Source: Candidatus Zhuqueibacterota bacterium 4572_119 (GTDB taxonomy: Bacteria > Zhuqueibacterota > Zhuqueibacteria > Thermofontimicrobiales > Thermofontimicrobiaceae). Taken from it: a stretch of DNA of 6,023 nucleotides. The DNA lies in contig NBLI01000223.1 in assembly GCA_002084535.1 (NCBI GenBank), forward strand, positions 1 through 6,023, written 5' to 3'. Numbering within the stretch: the first letter of the stretch is position 1; every line of letters starts with the position of its first letter. A program made the position numbers and the translations under genes. This document shows positions 1 through 5,771 of this stretch, piece by piece. The notes beneath the pieces are model-generated. The model was not told where the DNA came from, did no database searches, and saw only the letters and a program-made list of their open reading frames with translations.

Positions 1-1027
1 CATTGTTTGATGTATGAAAAATGTTAATGATAGTTTTTGTTTTTTCAAAATTATAAAAATTTTGCCAATTCAATTTTCCATTTTCTATATCCACTAAAAA
101 GATTCCGCTCCGGTCAGCAAGGTAAAACAATGAATCACGATCGGTAAATGCAGCATAACGAAAAAGTAACGGCAAAGCTGCCATTTCTTCTCCTGATGAA
201 TCAAAGATATATGTCTTTAATCGGGGATTGCTTCCGTAAACTGGCGTATGTGAGGAAACCAGGATAATCCTTCCGCTCTCTGATATCGAAAGATCAGAAA
301 CACTCCATGCGTCAAGTTTTTTACGCCAAATTTCTGTTCCATCATGTGAGAAGTAGAATAACCAGGGTTCACCTGAAATAAATTCAGCATTATCCTCGAT
401 AAAAGTTGCTGGTTTTTTTTGTGCGATTACTGCAAAATTTCCAAGAGCATTTGTCGCGCAATAAATCGGCTTCTCGTAATTATAAATATTGTCTTCAAAT
501 AAATCAATGCTTCGGATTATTGCTCCATTCAGGCTGAAAAGCTGAATTTTTGCCGCCGCGCCATCAACTAAAATCGACCTTCCATCATTATTAAGATAAA
601 TCGCCGGAATCGGTTCACTTTGATGTAATTCAAGTTTTATGCTATATTTTTCTTGCCCCTTAAAATTAGTGATCCGGTAAACGAATTTTTTTTTATCCGC
701 ATAGAGCCCTGGTACTTCAAACGAATCTGATCTTTGAATAAAAGCAACAAAATTTTGACCTTTCGAAGTAATCACGTTTGATTGTGGCAAGTAGGAAAAA
801 GTTGTTAACAATCGACCATCAGGAAGAAAAAATTCTAATTCATTTTCACTGACTTTTAAAAAAGGATAAATTTTTTTTTGTTTATCCTCTCTAAAAAAAT
901 ATCTATAAATTTCTTTACCCGACTGTTCTGATTTTAGCAGACGAACTGACGGATTTTCCAATGAAATACTATTGATCGATGTTATGAGTAGTATAAGCAC
1001 TGTGAATAAAAAGCATTTTTTCTTCAC
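1..1027 (-). CDS. Exported beta-propeller-like protein, GTG start, 3' end outside window
   Basis: This frame is open from the GTG at 1027-1025 to the window edge: 342 complete codons with no stop, so only the C-terminus is missing. Residues 1-22 look like a Sec signal peptide (MKKK followed by a hydrophobic stretch around FLFTVLILLI), so the product is probably exported. The rest has repeated short beta-strand patterns typical of PQQ/WD-like propellers: DGRSILVDG at 149-157 with LFSLNG at 163-168, WLFYFSHDGTEIWRKK at 222-237, KTYIFDSSGEE at 271-281, and a DIENGKLNWQ-type strand at 313-322. No catalytic motif is recognised. The start is supported by AAAGGA six bases upstream and by the signal peptide; the first in-frame ATG is only at residue 282. 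Several 8-9 base A tracts are all in frame. Specific function is unknown; the propeller assignment rests on pattern only. Confidence 0.8.
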   Translation of the reverse strand, partial: MKKKCFLFTVLILLITSINSISLENPSVRLLKSEQSGKEIYRYFFREDKQKKIYPFLKVSENELEFFLPDGRLLTTFSYLPQSNVITSKGQNFVAFIQRSDSFEVPGLYADKKKFVYRITNFKGQEKYSIKLELHQSEPIPAIYLNNDGRSILVDGAAAKIQLFSLNGAIIRSIDLFEDNIYNYEKPIYCATNALGNFAVIAQKKPATFIEDNAEFISGEPWLFYFSHDGTEIWRKKLDAWSVSDLSISESGRIILVSSHTPVYGSNPRLKTYIFDSSGEEMAALPLLFRYAAFTDRDSLFYLADRSGIFLVDIENGKLNWQNFYNFEKTKTIINIFHTSNN

Positions 1028-1033
1028 TGCGTT

Positions 1034-1039
1034 TCCTTT
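1034..1039 (-). promoter_or_regulatory. Ribosome binding site for the GTG-start gene
   Basis: On the minus strand AAAGGA lies six bases before the GTG at 1027. It is the main support for choosing this GTG as the start. I found no convincing -35/-10 pair between this site and the terminator at 1160, so the promoter of this gene is not located. Confidence 0.6.
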
Positions 1040-1159
1040 ATTATTGACTATCAGAAGCGACTTAGACAATTCTTATTAAAGACAAAAATTTTGGATCTAA
1101 AGGATAACCTGTTCAGCTAATGTTTGCATTAACACTGGCTAAATAATGTTATAATCCCC

Positions 1160-1191
1160 AAAAAAAAGCCCGAACAAATTATCTTCGAGCT
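1160..1191 (-). terminator. Rho-independent terminator of the rnfB-nfu-DUF116 unit
   Basis: On the minus strand the arm AGCTCGAA and the arm TTCGGGCT form an 8-bp stem (one G-T pair) around a 9-base loop, followed directly by a run of about seven to eight T. The direction fits the end of the minus-strand operon. Without the 288-bp element and one target-site copy, the hairpin would begin about 7 bases after the DUF116 stop codon, a normal distance. Read from the plus strand there is no T run after the stem, so it is probably one-directional. Confidence 0.8.
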
Positions 1192-1198
1192 TAAAAAT

Positions 1199-1206
1199 TA
1201 ATAGGT
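1199..1206. repeat. Left target-site duplication of MITE copy 1
   Basis: TAATAGGT here matches TAATAGGC at 1495-1502 in 7 of 8 bases, directly flanking the element ends. The single difference could be a later mutation in the non-coding copy. Confidence 0.7.
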
Positions 1207-1494
1207 GTAATACCTCAGTTACTGGTAGCAGACAGAGATGTCGTACACTTCAACTAAGTTATAAATTGTGCCATCAACAATTATATTTATTGATTTTATA
1301 GATGAGTCAACTCTAAAAAGGTAAAAATTAGGTATTTTCCAATTAAAACAAAAACTGTTTATATTGAAGTTATAGCTCCATAATTTATGAAAAATCCTAA
1401 AATACCTGGTTTTTAGAATGGACTCATAGATAGTATCAACAATTACTATTTCAAGTGTGCGACATCTTGAATACTCCCATAACTGAGGCGTTAC
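1207..1494. mobile_element. MITE copy 1: palindromic non-coding element with nested insert
   Basis: The element begins GTAATACCTCAG and ends CTGAGGCGTTAC. Its ends form imperfect inverted repeats of 44 and 42 bases, sharing GTAA, CCTCAGTTA, AGATGTCG and ACACTT blocks. It contains no credible ORF. Outside a central insert (1284-1434 plus one 11-bp repeat copy) it aligns with the copy at 3504-3625 in reverse orientation, with six substitutions and one 4-base indel by my manual alignment, about 95% identity. The 8-bp flanking duplication and GTAA ends resemble those described for the IS66 insertion-sequence family, so a full-length IS66-like transposase elsewhere may move it; this family link is inference. 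Its last base also forms part of the stop codon of the DUF116 gene. Confidence 0.85.
1284..1434. mobile_element. Nested palindromic insert inside MITE copy 1
   Basis: This 151-bp stretch is absent from the other MITE copy. It is flanked by the perfect direct repeat ATCAACAATTA at 1273-1283 and 1435-1445, where the other copy has the sequence once. Its own ends are inverted: 1297-1319 and 1410-1432 pair in 19 of 23 positions (TGAGTC and CTAAAAA cores), and AGGTATTTT at 1330-1338 is repeated inverted at 1399-1407. No ORF is seen. The simplest reading is a second, unrelated small element inserted with an 11-bp target duplication. The alternative is that it belongs to the ancestral element and was lost from the other copy by recombination between the direct repeats. 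Confidence 0.65.
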
Positions 1495-2174
1495 TAATAG
1501 GCGATAACAGGAATGCTTTTTACGTCCTTGATTCCGGCTAATAAATCACGCTCGCAAGCAACACCGATAACAGCGCTTGGTTTTTGTTCTGAAATAATCT
1601 TCCGCGCCAGTTCTCCGCCGGGAACTGTATAAATTAAACATTGATATTTCTGCGCGATACTTTTTATCTGGTCACGGATAGGACGAGTCAAACATCGCGG
1701 CAGCAAAATGACAATCTTTTCCTTACCAGTTTGCCATCGTTTTGATCGAATTAAAGAATTACTAACTTTAATGAAAGAATTACCCATTCGATCATAAGAA
1801 ATGTTAAATTTACTGCCAAGAGTTAGAATAAACGAAACCAGGAAAGTAATCGAAATTTTTCTTTTTCCAATTTTTATATTAAAATTTCGCCGGGTAACAA
1901 TCGACAAAACTGTTTGCAAAAAGATAATAAGTAATAATCCTATAATAACAAAAACAACCTTTTCCAGAATATCTGCCACTCCACCGCTCCATTGAAATAT
2001 CCTGGGTTTTATCATGTACCAAACAAACATTGTACTCATGGCAATAATTAAAATTCCTAGCAAGCTGAATCCCAGAAACAGTCTTTTCCCCGCTTCAACA
2101 TTAACTTCTGTTTTGGATAACTTGCCGTCCCAGCCAACCCATTCATCACCCAATTTTCTGTCTTTTACTTTCAA
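1494..2174 (-). CDS. Membrane-anchored DUF116 family protein
   Basis: The 226-residue product has two predicted membrane segments (about 31-55 and 70-93), then a DUF116-type domain. Recognisable family features are the NSFIKVSNSLI segment (132-142), LLPRC (157-161), PGGELARK (185-192), and GVACERDLLAGI (204-215). The family is of unknown function and is common in anaerobes. The extra cysteine group (CxxC-type) present in many DUF116 proteins after the LLPxC motif is not here, and the protein stops at IPVIAY, where I remember relatives continuing with an asparagine- and GPC-containing tail. Translation starts at TTG, supported by a strong GGAGG. It is the last gene of the unit, 25 bases after the Nfu gene. 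The MITE at 1207-1494 lies in its stop codon. Family call is fairly firm; function is unknown. Confidence 0.85.
   Translation of the reverse strand: MKVKDRKLGDEWVGWDGKLSKTEVNVEAGKRLFLGFSLLGILIIAMSTMFVWYMIKPRIFQWSGGVADILEKVVFVIIGLLLIIFLQTVLSIVTRRNFNIKIGKRKISITFLVSFILTLGSKFNISYDRMGNSFIKVSNSLIRSKRWQTGKEKIVILLPRCLTRPIRDQIKSIAQKYQCLIYTVPGGELARKIISEQKPSAVIGVACERDLLAGIKDVKSIPVIAY
1495..1502. repeat. Right target-site duplication of MITE copy 1
   Basis: TAATAGGC is the partner of TAATAGGT at 1199-1206. On the minus strand it encodes the final Ala-Tyr codons and the first two bases of the stop codon of the DUF116 gene. Confidence 0.7.
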
Positions 2175-2182
2175 ATAAATTT

Positions 2183-2187
2183 CCTCC
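2183..2187 (-). promoter_or_regulatory. Strong Shine-Dalgarno deciding the TTG start of the DUF116 gene
   Basis: GGAGG on the minus strand lies eight bases before TTG at 2174-2172. No ATG is placed suitably near it, so TTG is the best start; the site sits in the 25-base gap after the Nfu stop codon. Confidence 0.7.
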
Positions 2188-2199
2188 GGGCAGAATTAA

Positions 2200-2418
2200 T
2201 TAAACTGCCACCACCTCAATAATTTCCGGAATTTCTTCCTTTACGATTTTCTCGATTCCATTTTTCAGTGTCATTTGTGAAAAAGGACAACCGCCGCAGG
2301 CGCCGGTGAGTCTGACTTTTACGATATTTTCTTCGACAGCAACTAATTCAACATCTCCACCATCCGCTTGTAAAGATGGACGTACTTTGTCTAATACTTT
2401 CTGAACACGATCTAACAT
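2200..2418 (-). CDS. Nfu/NifU C-terminal-domain iron-sulfur scaffold protein
   Basis: The 72-residue protein is a stand-alone NifU C-terminal (Nfu-type) domain. It has the family hallmarks: LQADGGDVELV at 16-26 and the cluster-binding pair in GACGGCP, Cys41 and Cys44. Such proteins bind a [4Fe-4S] cluster, usually shared between two subunits, and pass it to target apo-proteins in the cytoplasm. Length matches the single-domain form. It lies 58 bases after the RnfB-like gene and 25 before the DUF116 gene on the same strand, so co-transcription is likely, and the cluster-rich RnfB-like protein is an obvious candidate client (inference). A GAGGG motif lies a few bases before the ATG. Confidence 0.93.
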   Translation of the reverse strand: MLDRVQKVLDKVRPSLQADGGDVELVAVEENIVKVRLTGACGGCPFSQMTLKNGIEKIVKEEIPEIIEVVAV

Positions 2419-2476
2419 GTAATTTCCCTCAACATTTTAATCAATTCATAATTTATTTATCACTGAGTAATATTCA

Positions 2477-3280
2477 CTAATCCCGTACCACAAATGTTTT
2501 TGTCGGGCATTTTTCTACAGCATTTTGTAAATCATCAGCCGTTACATCGAGTATCTTCGGTAAATTACCATTCATCTCAATAGAACCTGATGGAGTAACT
2601 TTTTCCTTTGAACACAATGTGCAGCCGGTACAGCCTACTTTACATACTGATTTTACATTTTTTGCTTTATCCTGAGATACGCAGCCAAGAAAAATTTTCT
2701 GAGACCTTGGAATGAGCGCCATGATATCTCGCGGACAGGTAGTAACACAAATCCCGCATGCTGTGCATTTGTCTTCAAAAACAAATGGCAATCCATTTTC
2801 CCTCATTTCCATCGCGTCAAAAGGGCATGCTCTTACGCAACTACCCAGCCCAAGGCATCCGTAAACGCATCCTTTGGCGCCATTCATAACCAGTTGGGCA
2901 GCGCTGCAATCCTCGACACCATCATAAATAAACCGGTTGGGAGCATTTTCTTTATCACCACGACATTGAACGACCGCTACTTTTGGTTCTTTAGTGGCAG
3001 CTTCAACACCAAGGATCTCCGCAATTTTTAAAACGACCTCATCGCCTCCGGGCGCGCAAAGCGTTGTATCTGTCCCACTGTTCACCACCGCCTCCGCATA
3101 ACCGGAACATCCGGGGAATCCACATCCGCCGCAATTAGCACCGGGTAACTCATCAAGTATCTGCTCAATTTTTGGATCAACTTCAACAGCAAATTTCTTA
3201 GACGCGTAGGCTAAACCAACACCAAAGAGTAAACCAAGACTACCAATTCCTAATATTGAAGAAAAAACAACAATGTCCAT
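2477..3280 (-). CDS. rnfB: RnfB-like electron-transport iron-sulfur protein
   Basis: RnfB is the ferredoxin-like subunit of the membrane Rnf complex, which couples ferredoxin:NAD+ electron transfer to ion pumping. The 267-residue protein has an N-terminal membrane anchor (about 3-26), then the RnfB four-cysteine domain GANCGGCGFPGC with Cys50, 53, 58 and 75. Two ferredoxin-type sites follow: Cys138/142/148/152 (YGCLGLGSCVRACPFDA) and Cys172/175/178/182 (CTACGICVTTCP). A further set in the C-terminal part, Cys213/217/220/223 with Cys258-Pro, suggests an additional cluster site, as in the longer clostridial-type RnfB. It is the first gene of the minus-strand unit, with AGGA ahead of the ATG and a promoter candidate at 3344-3372. 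None of rnfA, C, D, E or G is in the window: the neighbour upstream is divergent and unrelated. Family assignment is firm; membership of a complete Rnf complex is not shown. Confidence 0.93.
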   Translation of the reverse strand: MDIVVFSSILGIGSLGLLFGVGLAYASKKFAVEVDPKIEQILDELPGANCGGCGFPGCSGYAEAVVNSGTDTTLCAPGGDEVVLKIAEILGVEAATKEPKVAVVQCRGDKENAPNRFIYDGVEDCSAAQLVMNGAKGCVYGCLGLGSCVRACPFDAMEMRENGLPFVFEDKCTACGICVTTCPRDIMALIPRSQKIFLGCVSQDKAKNVKSVCKVGCTGCTLCSKEKVTPSGSIEMNGNLPKILDVTADDLQNAVEKCPTKTFVVRD

Positions 3281-3343
3281 GGTAATTCCTAATCCCTTTA
3301 TTTTTGTTTTTTTCAGTTAATTGGCTTATTTTTCAAGATGTTC

Positions 3344-3372
3344 AATATACTTTTATTTGTTGAAAAAAGCAA
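3344..3372 (-). promoter_or_regulatory. Candidate sigma70-type promoter for the rnfB unit
   Basis: On the minus strand TTGCTT (3372-3367) and TATATT (3349-3344) are separated by exactly 17 bases, close to the TTGACA/TATAAT consensus. It points toward the rnfB ATG 64 bases away. The region is very AT-rich, so chance matches are possible; no operator repeat was seen nearby. Confidence 0.45.
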
Positions 3373-3495
3373 GAGAAAATTGAAAAATGTAAGCTGGATA
3401 ATAGCGGCAAATTTTTATGACTTCAAAATTTTATTATCAAATGAATGTTCTTGAACAATTATAAAACTGTTGCATTAATCCAATATATTTTTTAT

Positions 3496-3503
3496 GTTAC
3501 TTC
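3496..3503. repeat. Left target-site duplication of MITE copy 2
   Basis: GTTACTTC is repeated perfectly at 3626-3633, immediately outside the element ends. Confidence 0.8.
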
Positions 3504-3625
3504 GTAACGCCTCAGTTATGGGAGTATTCAAGATGTCGCATACTTGAAAATGTAATTGTTGATGACACAATTTATTAGTTGAAGTGTACGACATCTCTGT
3601 CTGCCACCAGTATCTGAGGTATTAC
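3504..3625. mobile_element. MITE copy 2: 122-bp palindromic non-coding element
   Basis: The element runs from GTAACGCCTCAG to CTGAGGTATTAC and is almost one long imperfect hairpin: its ends pair as in copy 1, and the centre has AATTGT and ACAATT arms around a short loop. It is inverted relative to the copy at 1207-1494 and lacks that copy's central insert. It lies between the divergent rnfB and cyanophycinase genes, 62 bases before the latter's ATG, so it could sit in that gene's leader RNA or carry part of its promoter. No ORF is present. Confidence 0.85.
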
Positions 3626-3633
3626 GTTACTTC
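3626..3633. repeat. Right target-site duplication of MITE copy 2
   Basis: This is a perfect 8-bp match to 3496-3503. Its presence shows that copy 2 inserted on its own, not as one end of a composite transposon with copy 1. Confidence 0.8.
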
Positions 3634-3677
3634 TAACAGTTTGCTTTATCAACCTGACTTACGCACTCTTTTTAAAC

Positions 3678-3683
3678 AAGGAG
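3678..3683 (+). promoter_or_regulatory. Ribosome binding site of the cyanophycinase-like gene
   Basis: AAGGAG lies four bases before the ATG at 3688 and fixes this start. No clear -35/-10 pair was found between the MITE end (3625) and this site. Confidence 0.75.
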
Positions 3684-3687
3684 AAAG

Positions 3688-4599
3688 ATGAAAATCAAAC
3701 CAATAGCTACTTCGTTATTGCTTTCCTTTTTTCTTCTATTCAACTGTTCAAATCATACTACAAAAATATTTAGCACCAAAGGTCACCTCTTCATCATCGG
3801 CGGAGGGAAAAGACCGGATTCTGTGATGAAAAAATTCATTCAGCTCGCCGATGGGTTTGACAAAGGAAAAATACTTGTTTTACCAATGGCAAGTGGCGAT
3901 CCGATGGACGTGGGCATGTATCAAGCAAATCAAATGACGGAGCTTGGAGCAAAAAATGTTTCTTTCCTTTTTGTTACCAGGGAAGAAGCAATGATGGATT
4001 CTTCGGTTCAAAAACTTAATGGAGCAACAGGAATTTTCTTTTCCGGCGGATCCCAAACAAGATTGGTGGAAGCCATTGGCGGGACACCGTTTGAAGAAAA
4101 AATTCACCAGCTCTATCAGCAGGGAGCTGTTATCGGCGGAACAAGTGCCGGGGCTGCTGTCATGAGTGAGATCATGATTACTGGTGATGAAAAACGACCG
4201 GACGAACGAAAAGACCGCGCGTTTAATCGCATCGAAGGAGCCAACATTGTGACTGAAACAGGATTCGGTTTTCTCAAAAATATGATAATCGACCAGCACT
4301 TTATCCGACGGAAACGTCACAATCGATTGATCAGTCTTGTATTGGAAAATACAAAAAAGGTTGGAATTGGCATCGATGAATCAACAGCTCTTATCGTTTA
4401 TCCTGATTTAACACTTGAAATCATTGGCGAAAACAGCGTTATTTTTTATGACGCACGAAATTCACAACCCGCGCCTTTTGATTCAACAAAAAGTTATAAT
4501 CTCGCCGCGTCAAATATAAAAATGCACATTCTGACAGATGGTTACAGGATAAATCTTATCACCAATGAAATTATCGATCCAGATTATGAAGAAAACTAA
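3688..4599 (+). CDS. Exported cyanophycinase-like S51 family serine peptidase
   Basis: Cyanophycinases cut the Asp-Arg polymer cyanophycin into beta-Asp-Arg dipeptides with a serine nucleophile. This 303-residue protein shows the family order: FIIGGG (35-40), LPMASGDP (65-72), FFSGGSQ (117-123), the nucleophile elbow GGTSAGAAVMSE with Ser153, DQHFIRRKRHNRL (202-214), and GIGIDESTALIV (226-237). Residues 1-20 form a signal sequence ending LLFNC; Cys20 could be a lipidation site, but Asn at -1 is unusual for a lipobox, so secreted or lipoprotein are both open. The usual GGDQ/GGNQ motif is GGSQ here. Its end overlaps the following transporter gene, and another S51-like gene follows that, indicating one operon. 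Cleavage of other isopeptides rather than cyanophycin is possible, since no cyanophycin synthetase is visible. Confidence 0.9.
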   Translation: MKIKPIATSLLLSFFLLFNCSNHTTKIFSTKGHLFIIGGGKRPDSVMKKFIQLADGFDKGKILVLPMASGDPMDVGMYQANQMTELGAKNVSFLFVTREEAMMDSSVQKLNGATGIFFSGGSQTRLVEAIGGTPFEEKIHQLYQQGAVIGGTSAGAAVMSEIMITGDEKRPDERKDRAFNRIEGANIVTETGFGFLKNMIIDQHFIRRKRHNRLISLVLENTKKVGIGIDESTALIVYPDLTLEIIGENSVIFYDARNSQPAPFDSTKSYNLAASNIKMHILTDGYRINLITNEIIDPDYEEN

Positions 4600-5761
4600 A
4601 AAACGTTTTACTGTCCCGCACACGCTGGTTATTATTTTTTCAATCATTGTTCTTCTCTCAATCTTAACTTATCTCATCCCAGGAGGAAAATATAACCGCA
4701 TAGAAAAAAATGGACGAACCATTGTCCAGGGCGATACATTTCATTATTTACAAAACAAGCCCCAGGGTCTTGACGCGATACTTTTAGCGCCTTTCCGTGG
4801 ATTCACCGAAGCCGCTCAAATTATCGCCTTTGTCATCCTTGTTGGCGGCGCTTTTGCGGTAATTCAAAAAACAGGCGCTATTGATGGGATAATCCGTTCA
4901 ATCTCGGCTGCCCATTCACGATCAATTGTACCAATTTCAGGCTTTTTTTACAGAGTGTTTTGCTGGATTATCATTACTGGTACTGCTATTATCTTTGTTT
5001 CCAGATACGCGGCAAAAGTCAAACAAAATCCGGAAATCAGCCCGACTTTCAATCTGGATAAAGAAAAACGAAAATTTTATAAAGATCATTCTGAAACCCT
5101 GTCCCACTCATTGAATAAGGCTCATTTGTATGTTTTAATTGTTTTCGGACTCGCGTTGGTTCTGCTTATCATTGGTGTCATGCGGCTTGGATGGTACATT
5201 CCTGAAATAGCAGCTCTGTTTTTCGGTACGGCGATTTTATCAGGATTAATTGGCAAGCTCAATCCCAGTACAATCGCTGAAAGTTTTGTTGAAGGAACAA
5301 AAGACATGATGACCGCTGTATTAGTCATCGCGTTCGCCAGAGGAATTTTAGTCGTGGCATCTGACGGACAGATAATTGACACTATCTTAAACGCGCTCTC
5401 CGCCCAAATCACCAGGTTCCATCCAATTTTTGCCGGCCAGGCAATGTTTTGTGTACAGGCTTGTATCAATTTCTTCATTCCATCGGGAAGCGGACAGGCT
5501 GCTTTAACAATGCCTATTATGGCGCCTTTAAGCGACCTGATCGGAGTTACCCGCCAAACCGCGGTTCTGGCGTACCAGTTCGGTGATGGTTTTAGTAACA
5601 TGATTATTCCTACCTCTGGAGTAACTATGGCAGTATTGGGAATGGGCAAAATACCCTGGGAAAAATGGGCAAAATGGTTGCTGCCATTAGAGATAATATT
5701 TTTCCTGATTGGATTGTTGTTACTAATTCCACCTGTTTTATTTGATTGGGGACCTTTTTAA
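4586..5761 (+). CDS. YfcC-family (DcuC/ArcD superfamily) transporter, apparently internally deleted
   Basis: The 391-residue inner-membrane protein matches the YfcC family, ion-coupled carriers related to C4-dicarboxylate and arginine/ornithine transporters. Family landmarks are VPHTLVIIF near the start, IPGGKYNR (31-38), LVGGAFAVIQKTGAID (85-100), YIPEIAALFF (204-213), and in the second half FIPSGSGQAALTMP (297-310) and AYQFGDGFSNMIIPTS (329-344). At about residues 115-119 (VPISG) the sequence jumps from the segment after the GAID motif straight to the YRVFCWII...YAAKVKQNP segment. From memory of E. coli YfcC (about 506 residues), some 75-80 residues including the GMGEE and NPF motifs should lie between. 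The start at 4586 (MKKTKK) fits the family; an in-frame ATG at 4565 would add seven residues. It overlaps the previous gene by 14 bases. No clear Shine-Dalgarno is seen, so translational coupling is likely. Substrate unproven; amino acids or dipeptides fit the context. Confidence 0.85.
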   Translation: MKKTKKRFTVPHTLVIIFSIIVLLSILTYLIPGGKYNRIEKNGRTIVQGDTFHYLQNKPQGLDAILLAPFRGFTEAAQIIAFVILVGGAFAVIQKTGAIDGIIRSISAAHSRSIVPISGFFYRVFCWIIITGTAIIFVSRYAAKVKQNPEISPTFNLDKEKRKFYKDHSETLSHSLNKAHLYVLIVFGLALVLLIIGVMRLGWYIPEIAALFFGTAILSGLIGKLNPSTIAESFVEGTKDMMTAVLVIAFARGILVVASDGQIIDTILNALSAQITRFHPIFAGQAMFCVQACINFFIPSGSGQAALTMPIMAPLSDLIGVTRQTAVLAYQFGDGFSNMIIPTSGVTMAVLGMGKIPWEKWAKWLLPLEIIFFLIGLLLLIPPVLFDWGPF

Positions 5762-5765
5762 GAGG
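5761..5765 (+). promoter_or_regulatory. Ribosome binding site deciding the start of the second S51-like gene
   Basis: AGAGG overlaps the last base of the transporter stop codon. It touches an ATG at 5766 but is six bases from the in-frame ATG at 5772, so the second ATG is preferred. Confidence 0.55.
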
Positions 5766-5771
5766 ATGAAA

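Noticed and set aside
1494..1520. MITE copy 1 truncating a longer DUF116 gene
   Set aside because: The sequence on the far side of the target duplication reads TAA immediately in the same frame and then a terminator, so no coding tail was cut off.
1801..1995. Plus-strand ORF of 64 codons within the DUF116 gene
   Set aside because: It is antisense to the membrane-segment region, and no start signal or family motif is visible.
1207..3625. The two inverted elements as ends of a composite transposon carrying the rnfB-nfu-DUF116 genes
   Set aside because: Each copy has its own 8-bp target duplication on both sides with different sequences, which indicates two independent insertions.
3504..3625. 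Copy 2 hairpin as an intrinsic terminator or riboswitch
   Set aside because: It lacks a T run after a GC stem, has target duplications, and is repeated elsewhere in the window, so a mobile element explains it better.
3880..4320. Minus-strand ORF of 146 codons opposite the cyanophycinase-like gene
   Set aside because: It lies wholly inside a well-supported gene with clear family motifs and has no Shine-Dalgarno or recognisable domain.
5122..5649. Minus-strand ORF of 175 codons opposite the transporter gene
   Set aside because: It is an antisense shadow of the conserved transporter frame and has no recognisable family features.
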